Notes under the pieces: generated by a model | The model's input: the letters and a program-made list of their open reading frames with translations, nothing else | Databases searched by the model: none | Told to the model about the DNA's origin: nothing | Shown: positions 5,901-13,102 of the stretch, piece after piece | Layout: every line of letters begins with the position of its first letter | Numbering within the stretch: the first letter of the stretch is position 1 | Made by a program: the position numbers and the translations under genes | NCBI GenBank assembly: GCA_002305535.1 | Contig: DBRE01000057.1 | Location: 921-16,412 of the forward strand | Source of the DNA: Syntrophomonas sp. UBA1376 | Lineage (GTDB): Bacteria; Bacillota; Syntrophomonadia; Syntrophomonadales; Syntrophomonadaceae | DNA length: 15,492 bases | Reading direction: 5' to 3'

Positions 5901-8900
5901 GTGACGGTGCAGGCTGTGATGATGCTTCAAGCTTTCAGCCTTATGTCTAGTGACAATGTGGCCCAAATCGTTGAAACTGGCTACCCCTGCCCCACCGTAC
6001 AGGATGCGGTGTATGCGGTTGCAGATGGGCAGACTATTCAGTTGCTGAAAAACATCACCATTAGTGGACCTGACTCTATAGAAATAAAAGACGATAAAAG
6101 CTTCACCCTCGACCTGAACGGTTACGTCATAAGTAAATCTTCTTTAGGTACAGCTATTTCCCACTCTGGAAGCGGCACGTTGACGATTACAGACAGCAGC
6201 AGCGAGAAAAGTGGCAAAATTACGGCTGATAAAAGCGCAATTGTGTTTGTAGAAGCAGGCTGCAGCGGAAGACTTGTTGTTACTGGTGGCACAGTGAATA
6301 GCACCGGTGACGGCCGGTCAGCAATATACAATGATTCGGGATCTGCTGAGGTAATTATTGCAGGAGGTGCAGTGACAGGCGCAAATGTTGCAATAGACAA
6401 TCACTCAACCGGCAGCGTAAGTGTTTCGGGTGGTTCGGTTACAGGCGCTAAATATGGGATATCTAACAATGGTGGCAGTGTAAGTGTTTCGGGTGGTTCA
6501 GTGACAACTGCAGGGTTTGCAGCAATATATAACCAATCCGGTAGCGTAAGCCTTTCAGGCGGTTCAGTGACAAGTACGGCTTCTGATTGGCCGGCAATAA
6601 TATGTTTAAGTAGTGGTAAAACATATATAAGCGGCGATGCAAAGATTACAAGTGTAAATGATGGTACTGCTGGTTATGATTATAAGGGAACAATTTATTT
6701 ATCTATCAGTGGTGCTGCCGATGAATTTGAAGTCACTGGAGGTACTATAGAAAATACCCACGCAAGTGGTACAGCAATTCATATTAATAGTGGTACAGTT
6801 GAAATTCCAAGCGGTTCTCCTGTTATCAAGGGCGGCGGCCAAGCAATGAACAAAGCCCCGAACTTAAGCGGCTATACCGATGTATTCATACTGGGAAGTA
6901 CAACTAGTACCGAAGGCGTAGAGGCTGCTGAAATTACTAAAGCTGACATTGACACCAATGAAAAGGTCCAGACCTATAAATATCTAGAATTCGGTCCAGC
7001 CACCACCCCTGGCGCACCCACTGGTCTTGCCGCTACCCCGAACGATGGGCAGCTAACTCTGACCTGGACAGCCCCTGCCATTACTGGCGGCAGTGCCATC
7101 CAGCACTATGAATATTCTTTGGATGGTGTTAATTGGACATCCACTGGAAGTGCAGACACCAGTTATACTATAACCGGTCTGACTAATGGGAAAAGTTACA
7201 CCGTCAAGGTGCGAGCGGTAAACGGCAAGGGGAGAGGTACGGAATCCGCAAGTATAACCGCCACACTTCCATATACTGACCAGGAAGCTGTTGATGCTGA
7301 AGCAGCCAAGTACGCAGAAACCGCTGTCATTGAAAGCAATGTGGCTGTGGGCACGGATGTAACCGCTACTGTGGCTAGGCTCCTGACAGGAGAAACAGCT
7401 GATAGCAGCATAACTCTGAGCTATGCTGCAAGTACCGGTGACTACTTGGAGGTAGTCGGTAATGCAGTAAAACTTAAGAAGCAAAAGACTGATGCAGGAG
7501 ATGCTGCTCAAACCGTAACCATCACCTTTAGCAAGGGTGAAAAAACTGCCGCCAAGCAAGTAACCGTAACCATCAAGACCAGCTATACCGGCGGTGGCGG
7601 AGGTTCTTCCGGGGGCGGCAGTACCAAATCCGGCAGTGACAACAATACTGAAAATAACAACAGTACTGTTATCATTACATCACCATCCCCAGATAACCCT
7701 GATACCCCCACTCAGGCAAAAATTACGGTTCCCGGCACAACCGACAGCCAGGGTAATGTCACCGTGGACATCACTGAACAAACTGTAACTGATGCGGTTA
7801 ACAAGGCTCTGGAGGATGCCAAAGCCAAGGGCAACGAGGAAAAGGGCATTATCGTAATACTTCATGTGGATACCGGCAGCCAGAATGTATCCACTGTCAA
7901 TGTGAATCTGCCCAAACCGATACAGGAAGCCATTATCATCAACAGAATAGTTACCACCATAATTGTAGTAGACAACCCTGACATTAGAATCAACATGGAC
8001 TTAAGAGCTGTTGAGGAAATAAACAGGCAGGCCAATGATGATGTAAATGTAATCGCGGCCCGCACCGACAGCAGCCAGCTTAGCGAGGAAGCGCAAAAAG
8101 CCATAGGCAGCCGTCCCGTATTTGATCTCAGGGTTGACTATGGCAGCGGCGGACAGGTAGAAAACTACGGCACCGGGAAAGTAACGGTTTCTATTCCCTA
8201 CACTCTGGGTCCCGATGAAAAGGCGGAAAACATAAAGTCAGTATATATAGACAGCAATGGTAATGTACACTGGCTAAGTGATTCGGTCTATGACAGTGTA
8301 AACCAGGTATTGGTGTTTACTACCAGCCACTTCTCCACCTATGGGGTGGGTTATATGCAAGATACACTTTCTTTAGAAGATGTGCCGGGCTTTACCGATA
8401 TTAACGGCCATTGGGCAAAGGCCGATATTGAGTATGCGGTAAGCCAGGGGTTATTCAGCGGTACTTCCGCCACCACCTTCAGTCCAGACACAGCCATGAC
8501 CAGAGGAATGTTCGTAACGGTTTTAGGAAGACTGGCCAGGGCTGATGTAAAGAGCTACCAGGCAAGCAGTTTTGATGATGTACAAAATGACCTCTACTAC
8601 ATGGGCTTTATAGAATGGGCCAACCGAAATGGGATAGTCAAAGGAATGGGAGATAAGAAATTTGCTCCCGACCAGGCCATCACCCGGGAACAGATGGCAG
8701 TCATCATGAGCAACTACACCAGGGTTATGAACCTTGACCTGAAAGCGGTTCAGGAAGAAAGACACTTTGCCGATAATGACAAAATCAGTCCTTATGCCCG
8801 GGAAGCAGTAAAAGAGATGCAGATGGCGCGCCTTGTAAGCGGCAAGGATAACAACCTCTTTGACCCCCAGGGAACCGCCACCCGGGCGGAGGTATCCTCA

Positions 8901-8942
8901 GTCCTGCACCGTTTCATGGGAGTCTCCGGCAGAACCATGTAG
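5901..8942 (+). CDS. SLH-domain surface protein with beta-helix, FN3 and Ig-like domains (downstream part)
   Basis: About 1,013 codons continuing the signal-peptide fragment. Domain order (codons counted from 5514): right-handed beta-helix, ~150-480, with stacked GGSVT/GSVSVSGG turns; fibronectin type III domain ~498-585 (PGAPTGLAATPNDGQLTLTW ... YTVKVRAVNGKGRG); an atrophied bacterial Ig-like domain ~590-690 (starts DQEAVDAEAAKYAETAVIES); a flexible GGGGGSSGGGS linker ~692; an acidic beta-rich region ~710-950; and three SLH domains ~958-1138 that bind pyruvylated secondary cell-wall polymer. SLH1 has TRGM instead of the usual TRAE; SLH2 has TREQ and SLH3 TRAE. Start GTG 5901 and the ATGs at 5919 and 5922 lack a ribosome site and any signal peptide, so independent translation would give a cytoplasmic, probably useless product. 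The role is likely wall-attached adhesion or polysaccharide contact. It converges on the HAD gene. Confidence 0.85.
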   Translation: MTVQAVMMLQAFSLMSSDNVAQIVETGYPCPTVQDAVYAVADGQTIQLLKNITISGPDSIEIKDDKSFTLDLNGYVISKSSLGTAISHSGSGTLTITDSSSEKSGKITADKSAIVFVEAGCSGRLVVTGGTVNSTGDGRSAIYNDSGSAEVIIAGGAVTGANVAIDNHSTGSVSVSGGSVTGAKYGISNNGGSVSVSGGSVTTAGFAAIYNQSGSVSLSGGSVTSTASDWPAIICLSSGKTYISGDAKITSVNDGTAGYDYKGTIYLSISGAADEFEVTGGTIENTHASGTAIHINSGTVEIPSGSPVIKGGGQAMNKAPNLSGYTDVFILGSTTSTEGVEAAEITKADIDTNEKVQTYKYLEFGPATTPGAPTGLAATPNDGQLTLTWTAPAITGGSAIQHYEYSLDGVNWTSTGSADTSYTITGLTNGKSYTVKVRAVNGKGRGTESASITATLPYTDQEAVDAEAAKYAETAVIESNVAVGTDVTATVARLLTGETADSSITLSYAASTGDYLEVVGNAVKLKKQKTDAGDAAQTVTITFSKGEKTAAKQVTVTIKTSYTGGGGGSSGGGSTKSGSDNNTENNNSTVIITSPSPDNPDTPTQAKITVPGTTDSQGNVTVDITEQTVTDAVNKALEDAKAKGNEEKGIIVILHVDTGSQNVSTVNVNLPKPIQEAIIINRIVTTIIVVDNPDIRINMDLRAVEEINRQANDDVNVIAARTDSSQLSEEAQKAIGSRPVFDLRVDYGSGGQVENYGTGKVTVSIPYTLGPDEKAENIKSVYIDSNGNVHWLSDSVYDSVNQVLVFTTSHFSTYGVGYMQDTLSLEDVPGFTDINGHWAKADIEYAVSQGLFSGTSATTFSPDTAMTRGMFVTVLGRLARADVKSYQASSFDDVQNDLYYMGFIEWANRNGIVKGMGDKKFAPDQAITREQMAVIMSNYTRVMNLDLKAVQEERHFADNDKISPYAREAVKEMQMARLVSGKDNNLFDPQGTATRAEVSSVLHRFMGVSGRTM
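6411..6574 (+). repeat. Three ~35-bp near-identical repeats coding beta-helix turns
   Basis: Units beginning at 6411, 6474 and 6540 (63- and 66-bp periods) encode GSVSVSGGSVTG, GSVSVSGGSVTT and GSVSLSGGSVTS. Conservation at the DNA level, including synonymous positions, suggests recent duplication of one beta-helix coil. A more diverged copy (SAEVIIAGGAVTG) lies just upstream, near 6346-6384. Confidence 0.75.
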
Positions 8943-8993
8943 GGCTGGACTAAGTCGGGTACCTATGGATCCTACACATCATCAATGATCACG

Positions 8994-9022
8994 GGGAAGC
9001 AAGGAGATTCTTCTTGCTTCCC
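8994..9022 (+). terminator. Hairpin terminator after the SLH gene
   Basis: A perfect 10-bp stem (GGGAAGCAAG / CTTGCTTCCC), extendable by 2-3 pairs, lies 52 bp after the SLH stop. The trailing sequence GCGCGTTT has only a short T-run, so efficiency is uncertain. Confidence 0.55.
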
Positions 9023-9068
9023 GCGCGTTTAGCAGGTTGTAGGCAGGAGGCAGACATAATAAGTGGCA

Positions 9069-9114
9069 AAACGTCTAACCGATTGCTTTGATTGTCATAT
9101 TGCTCTAGGCGTTT
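9069..9114 (-). terminator. Weak inverted repeat downstream of the HAD gene
   Basis: AAACGTCTA (9069-9077) and TAGGCGTTT (9106-9114) pair over 9 bp with one wobble and a 28-nt loop. On the minus strand the stem ends in a GTTTTGCC tail, 25 bp past the HAD stop. It may be a poor terminator for that gene; the long loop makes this uncertain. Confidence 0.25.
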
Positions 9115-9138
9115 CCCCATCGCAATAAAGGCTGACCA

Positions 9139-9870
9139 CTATTCTTTCATCCCCAGCACAATATCCAATATATCCGCTGGCTTTTGAGCGATGTAATCCG
9201 GATGTGCTCTTTCTAACATTTCCTTGATATCAAATCCCCAGGTGACCGCAATCACTCTAATGTTATTAGCCTGGCAGGCCGCTATATCGCGCACTTCATC
9301 TCCTACATACACTAACTCTGGAGGCCTCAGATTCAGCTTCCTGATAAAATTGCCGATAGTTTTTTCCTTGCCGAAAATGTTCTTGGCGCAGTAGATATGG
9401 TCAAAGACATTCAAGTCGTTGTCTACCAAAAATTTGCGAATGTTGTGATTGGAATTGGAGGAAATGATACTGAGAACCCGGCCTTGCTCTTTGAGCTTCA
9501 AAATCACTTCCCGCATATCGGCAAAGACTTGGATATGGCCTAGACTCTTCGTATAATTTCTGGTGAATTCCAGCCCCAGACGAGGTATTTGGTAAGGTGA
9601 TATGTTGGCAGCCCTGAACCTTTCCAGTATCGGCAGCTGACGCAGCTTGTCCAGGTCTTCATTAGTCATAGGCTTTAAGTTATACTTATGAGCCAGCTGG
9701 TTGATCAATTGGATGGCTACTGCCATCGAATCAACTATGGTGCCGTCAAAGTCAAATATCACATGCCGAATTTGTTTATCACGCCTTAAATCCAACCTTC
9801 TTATCACCTGTTCCTTATCACGAAATGCTGATGTGTTTACATGGTATCCTATTTCTATTCCCTCTGCCAA
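9139..9870 (-). CDS. HAD-superfamily hydrolase, phosphoglycolate phosphatase-like
   Basis: A cytoplasmic phosphatase of the HAD_2/Gph type. Residue numbers are from the longest frame: motif I VIFDFDGTIVDS (nucleophile Asp40, acid/base Asp42), a helical cap at ~50-110, motif II SIISSNS (~Ser137), motif III Lys in FGKEKT (~168-170) and motif IV YVGDEVRDIAAC (Asp191, Asp195). All catalytic positions are present. The 35 residues before motif I are unusually long for the family, and the longest-frame TTG at 9870 has no ribosome site; GTG at 9807 or GTG at 9762 are alternatives, none with a good site. The true start is therefore unresolved. It lies 90 bp downstream of the sigma-54 activator on the same strand. 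The substrate cannot be named from sequence. Confidence 0.85.
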   Translation of the reverse strand: MAEGIEIGYHVNTSAFRDKEQVIRRLDLRRDKQIRHVIFDFDGTIVDSMAVAIQLINQLAHKYNLKPMTNEDLDKLRQLPILERFRAANISPYQIPRLGLEFTRNYTKSLGHIQVFADMREVILKLKEQGRVLSIISSNSNHNIRKFLVDNDLNVFDHIYCAKNIFGKEKTIGNFIRKLNLRPPELVYVGDEVRDIAACQANNIRVIAVTWGFDIKEMLERAHPDYIAQKPADILDIVLGMKE

Positions 9871-9960
9871 CCAGGTATTAAGAGGGCGCTGTTAAGATGC
9901 CCGCCCACAGTCAACTCCTGGACGTTTTGGATCATAGCTGTGGTCTGCGGTCAACAGATA

Positions 9961-11364
9961 TCAGGATTTGCCTGGATAATTAAGCAGTTTATGCTTTTTC
10001 AACAAGCGAAACAATGTGGCTCGTGATATTCCCAGTCGCTCAGCTGCCTCTTCGCGATTTTTTCCTGCTATATCAAGGGCTTGAATGATTATCTGTCTTT
10101 CGGCTTGTGACATGGCTTCACGATAGTCTGCAGGTTGGTAAGAGCTTTTTCTAATATGCAAAGGAAGGTCTTCCGGGATTATCTCAGGGGTCTGACAGAA
10201 GTTCATAGCCATCTCCAGTACATTGTTTAACTCACGAACATTTCCAGGCCAATCATACTCAGTCAGTAGCCTCTTAGCTGTTTCAGATATACCATAGACA
10301 TTCTGTCCCAGTTTGGTATTCAACCGTTGTAATATATGTTCTGCCAGGGGTATAATATCCTGTTTTCGTTCTCTGAGTGGTGGTATGTAAATTTTAACCA
10401 CGTTTAAGCGGTAATAAAGATCATGGCGAAATTTTTTGGCCGCTACCAGGTGTTCCAGGTCAGCATTGGTAGCTGATACGATGCGAACATCCACAGGCCT
10501 TGGTTTACCATCGCCCACCCTTTCGATTTCCTTTTCTTGCAGCACACGCAGAAGCTTGGCCTGCATAGACCAAGGCATTTCACCGATCTCATCCAGAAAA
10601 ATAGTGCCTTGGTTGGCCAGCTCAAATTTGCCCATTTTACCGCCTTTGCGTGCCCCAGTGAAAGCTCCGTCCACATAGCCAAAAAGTTCGCTTTCCAGCA
10701 AATTCTCAGGAATAGCTGCACAATTCACCTTCACAAAAGGCTGGTGAGAACGATCACTATGAAAGTGAACAGCTTGGGCATAGAGTTCTTTGCCTACTCC
10801 ACTTTCACCAGTAATTAGAACTGCTGAGGGTGAATTAGCTAATCTCAATATCATTTCTTTCAAGTAATTCTGGCTGCTACCGATGATAGCTTCGATCCCT
10901 GTTATAGCAGTATTGCTTCGTAAGAAATCATCTCGATAAGCATTTAATTCTGTAAAAAGACGGCTGGTCTGGATCATGATATCCCTGATCCTGATTCGCG
11001 AAACTATTTTTAGGAAATCTTCCCTATCCCAAAGTTTTTGTTTAAGAGCATACAAGTCTAAGGCTACATAACGCCCCAGAGCTCCAACAATTTTACCGTC
11101 TTTGATAACTGGTTGGCGTGATACTAGCAGGCGGGCTTCCGGATAATAAGACAAAAGGTCGGGATCGCCCGTTTGAATGGTTTCCAAAAGGCTGGGGTCT
11201 AAATTGTGCTGGGAAAGATGTGTATGCAGGAGATCAGCATCAGCCAAGCCCGTATAGGTTTTGAATGCTGTATTAGCGAAGCGAATATACCCGTCATGAT
11301 CGATAAAAATAATGCCTTCGTAAGGTGTGTTCATCATTAGAGCAGGATCTTCAAAGGGGTTCAT
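9961..11364 (-). CDS. PAS-domain sigma-54-dependent transcriptional activator
   Basis: A 467-residue enhancer-binding protein. Residues ~8-105 form a PAS sensor (starts MNTPYEGIIFIDHDGYIRFA), followed by a helical signalling linker. The AAA+ domain (~157-390) has Walker A GESGVGKE (186-193), the sigma-54 contact loop GAFTGA (233-238), Walker B TIFLDE (254-259) and WPGNVREL (372-379). A Fis-type helix-turn-helix closes the protein (~436-457, EEAAERLGISRATLFRLLKK). No receiver domain is present, so it responds to a ligand or redox signal rather than to a kinase. The ATG at 11364 has GAGGTGA at 6 nt spacing. The gene is divergent from the thiolase/CoA-transferase operon, whose upstream region holds a -24/-12 promoter, which makes that operon its probable target. 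Confidence 0.95.
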   Translation of the reverse strand: MNPFEDPALMMNTPYEGIIFIDHDGYIRFANTAFKTYTGLADADLLHTHLSQHNLDPSLLETIQTGDPDLLSYYPEARLLVSRQPVIKDGKIVGALGRYVALDLYALKQKLWDREDFLKIVSRIRIRDIMIQTSRLFTELNAYRDDFLRSNTAITGIEAIIGSSQNYLKEMILRLANSPSAVLITGESGVGKELYAQAVHFHSDRSHQPFVKVNCAAIPENLLESELFGYVDGAFTGARKGGKMGKFELANQGTIFLDEIGEMPWSMQAKLLRVLQEKEIERVGDGKPRPVDVRIVSATNADLEHLVAAKKFRHDLYYRLNVVKIYIPPLRERKQDIIPLAEHILQRLNTKLGQNVYGISETAKRLLTEYDWPGNVRELNNVLEMAMNFCQTPEIIPEDLPLHIRKSSYQPADYREAMSQAERQIIIQALDIAGKNREEAAERLGISRATLFRLLKKHKLLNYPGKS

Positions 11365-11457
11365 TAATCATCACCTCTTTGATAAATACCAAAGGATCAG
11401 TGCTCTTGTTGTATTAATTATGAAGTATCAGATATGAGATTAAAAGACCACATTTGA

Positions 11458-11481
11458 GAATTGTTGCGGAAGTCCCAATTC
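11458..11481. promoter_or_regulatory. Inverted repeat, candidate activator binding site (UAS)
   Basis: GAATTG (11458-11463) and CAATTC (11476-11481) form an inverted repeat with a 12-bp spacer. Its centre is ~105 bp before the -24 element of the sigma-54 promoter, a normal distance for an enhancer site bound by a Fis-type dimer. No second copy is evident. Confidence 0.35.
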
Positions 11482-11564
11482 ATATATATAATCTTGCTTC
11501 CTCGTACAGAACTTCAATCTTACAACTGAGACTGTTTAAAACACCCGCACCGACGTTATGCCAT

Positions 11565-11587
11565 AAGATCGTCCTGGTATAGATCTT
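11565..11587. repeat. Inverted repeat straddling the -24 element
   Basis: AAGATC (11565-11570) and GATCTT (11582-11587) are separated by 11 bp that contain the -24 GG of the sigma-54 promoter. A protein bound here would block sigma-54 polymerase, so it may be an operator; chance is not excluded. Confidence 0.3.
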
Positions 11588-11590
11588 GCA
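11575..11590 (+). promoter_or_regulatory. Sigma-54 (-24/-12) promoter of the thiolase/CoA-transferase operon
   Basis: TGGTATAGATCTTGCA matches the TGGCAC-N5-TTGCW consensus at the essential GG (11576-11577) and GC (11588-11589) with the required spacing, and has the full TTGCA of the -12 block. Predicted transcription start is near 11601, giving a ~107-nt leader. A sigma-54 activator gene begins 211 bp away on the opposite strand, which strongly supports the call. The rest of the 343-bp gap (11365-11707) holds the inverted repeats listed separately and no ORF that I can support. Confidence 0.82.
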
Positions 11591-11603
11591 CTTAGTAACC
11601 AAC

Positions 11604-11615
11604 AAGAGGCCTCTT
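11604..11615. repeat. 12-bp perfect palindrome just after the predicted start site
   Basis: AAGAGGCCTCTT is a perfect palindrome without spacer at about +4 to +15 relative to the predicted sigma-54 start. This is a usual position for a repressor operator, but no regulator can be assigned. Confidence 0.3.
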
Positions 11616-11707
11616 AACAATTTAGCAGAGTTTCGCGCCTGTCAGATGGACAAAAAAGTCATTTGATGGCTACCGGAGCATGCTGACTGTTAAGGAGGGA
11701 TTGACAT

Positions 11708-12994
11708 TTGAAAGCAGTCTATATGATTGGATCCTATTCGACCAAATTTGGTAAGTGGATTGAAGCGACCCACAAGGATCTTGCTCGCGAGACTTACACA
11801 GGGGTTATGAAGGATGCGGGTATCGATTCAGAGGATATTGGATCACTGTGGTTTTCCAATTGCGGATGGGGTTTAGTGGTTCCCCCTGCTGGCGACGATC
11901 CAGGAATACAAGGCCAGCAAAATGTCAGAGGTCATGTAGCTTTTGCTCCCTTAGTTAATGAAGGATTGTTTCCCAAACGAGTACCTTGCATCAATGTAGA
12001 GGGGGCATGTGCCAGTGGTTCCCTGGCATTTCATGGAGCTTACAAGGATATCCTCAGCGGGACGACCCAGGTTTCGTTAGCACTGGGGGTAGAAAAGACT
12101 GTATATCCCAAGTACCCTAGTATGGTCATTCAGGCATTTGCAGGTGGTATCGATCTATCGGAAATCCAACGCCTCATTGACCAGTATCAGAAAGTTGCCG
12201 CCGAGTGTGGCAAGGAATGGAAGCCAGGTGTAAGCAACACCATTTTCATGGATACCTATGCCACTCAAGCAGCCTGGCATATGTGGAAATATGGCACTAC
12301 CCGGGAGCAGCTGGCCATGGCTGCTTCAATAAACCACTTTCATGGTTCACTTAATCCCCTGGCCCAGTATCAATTCGAAGTTCCGGTAGAAAAAGTATTA
12401 GCAGACTACGAAGTCAGCTGGCCGTTGACCCGGTCGATGTGCGCTCCCATGGGTGATGGGGGGGCTGCCGCTATTCTCTGCTCAGAAGAATACTTAAAGG
12501 GCCTTCCACCCAGTATGCAAAAGCGTGCCATAAAGGTACTGGCATCGGTAATTTCCGGCGGCCATGAACGAGATATTGCTGAGCCTTCTCTCAGCCATTG
12601 GGCAGCACAAAGAGCTTATCAAATAGCTGGCATCGGGCCTAAGGATATCGATTGTGCTGAAGTCCATGATGCTACCGCATTCTCAGAAATCTATCAAGCA
12701 GAGATGATGGGCTTCTGCCCTATAGGACAGGGAGGCAGATTGGTTGAATCAGGAGCGACCCGCTACGATGGTTCAATCCCCATCAACACTTCTGGTGGAT
12801 TGGAGTCAAAAGGACATCCTATCGGTGCCACCGGTCTGTCGATGATCAACGAGATAGCCCTGCAGCTGCGCGGTGAAGCCGGAGCGCGGCAGGTCAAAAA
12901 TGCTGAGTTTGGATTGGTGGAAAATGGGGGCGGAGTTGTATCCTTTGAAGAATTCTGCTGCGGGATAACTATTCTGCAGAAGTCAGACCTTTGA
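11708..12994 (+). CDS. SCP2-type thiolase (thiolase-superfamily acyltransferase)
   Basis: A 428-residue cytoplasmic thiolase-fold enzyme that would cleave or form beta-ketoacyl-CoA. The nucleophile is Cys101 in VEGACASGS. The NEAF-type motif of ordinary thiolases is replaced by HDATAFSE (His320), and GHPIGATG carries His370. The second cysteine (C-x-GGG) of ordinary thiolases is replaced by asparagine in ENGGG (Asn406). These changes are those of the SCP-x/SCP2 thiolase branch, which in other systems handles branched or bulky beta-keto substrates. Such enzymes often have a DUF35 OB-fold partner gene next to them, but none is seen here. Start is TTG 11708: AAGGAGGG (11692-11699) lies 8 nt upstream, and the next in-frame ATG (11723) is too far. 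First gene of the sigma-54 operon. Confidence 0.9.
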   Translation: MKAVYMIGSYSTKFGKWIEATHKDLARETYTGVMKDAGIDSEDIGSLWFSNCGWGLVVPPAGDDPGIQGQQNVRGHVAFAPLVNEGLFPKRVPCINVEGACASGSLAFHGAYKDILSGTTQVSLALGVEKTVYPKYPSMVIQAFAGGIDLSEIQRLIDQYQKVAAECGKEWKPGVSNTIFMDTYATQAAWHMWKYGTTREQLAMAASINHFHGSLNPLAQYQFEVPVEKVLADYEVSWPLTRSMCAPMGDGGAAAILCSEEYLKGLPPSMQKRAIKVLASVISGGHERDIAEPSLSHWAAQRAYQIAGIGPKDIDCAEVHDATAFSEIYQAEMMGFCPIGQGGRLVESGATRYDGSIPINTSGGLESKGHPIGATGLSMINEIALQLRGEAGARQVKNAEFGLVENGGGVVSFEEFCCGITILQKSDL

Positions 12995-13024
12995 TAGGGA
13001 CACCATGAGTTGGAGGATTGATGG

Positions 13025-13102
13025 ATGAGTTTTCACCCGTTCCCTACTTTCTTTCTAGTAATTCACTTAATCAGGAAGGAGGAGCATAAAAGTGAATTAT
13101 AA
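13025..13102 (+). CDS. Possible 25-residue ORF between thiolase and CoA-transferase
   Basis: ATG at 13025 has GGAGG (13012-13016) at 8 nt spacing and opens a 25-codon frame (MSFHPFPTFFLVIHLIRKEE and five more residues) whose TAA overlaps the start of the CoA-transferase gene by 11 bp in another frame. It is hydrophobic in the middle and basic after. It may be a real small protein or a coupling leader for the CoA-transferase; equally, it may be chance. Confidence 0.25.
   Translation: MSFHPFPTFFLVIHLIRKEEHKSEL

Noticed and set aside
6411..6574. CRISPR-like spaced repeats
   Set aside because: The spacing is regular, but repeats and spacers are continuous coding sequence for beta-helix coils within one frame.
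7053..7559. 168-codon minus-strand frame inside the SLH gene
   Set aside because: It lies wholly opposite the FN3 and Ig-like domains of the plus-strand gene, has no ribosome site and no recognisable domain; it is an antisense shadow.
9901..9950. Hairpin CCACAG/CTGTGG between the HAD and activator genes as a terminator
   Set aside because: The loop is 27 nt, the outer stem has a bulge and no T-run follows on the minus strand, so it is not convincing.
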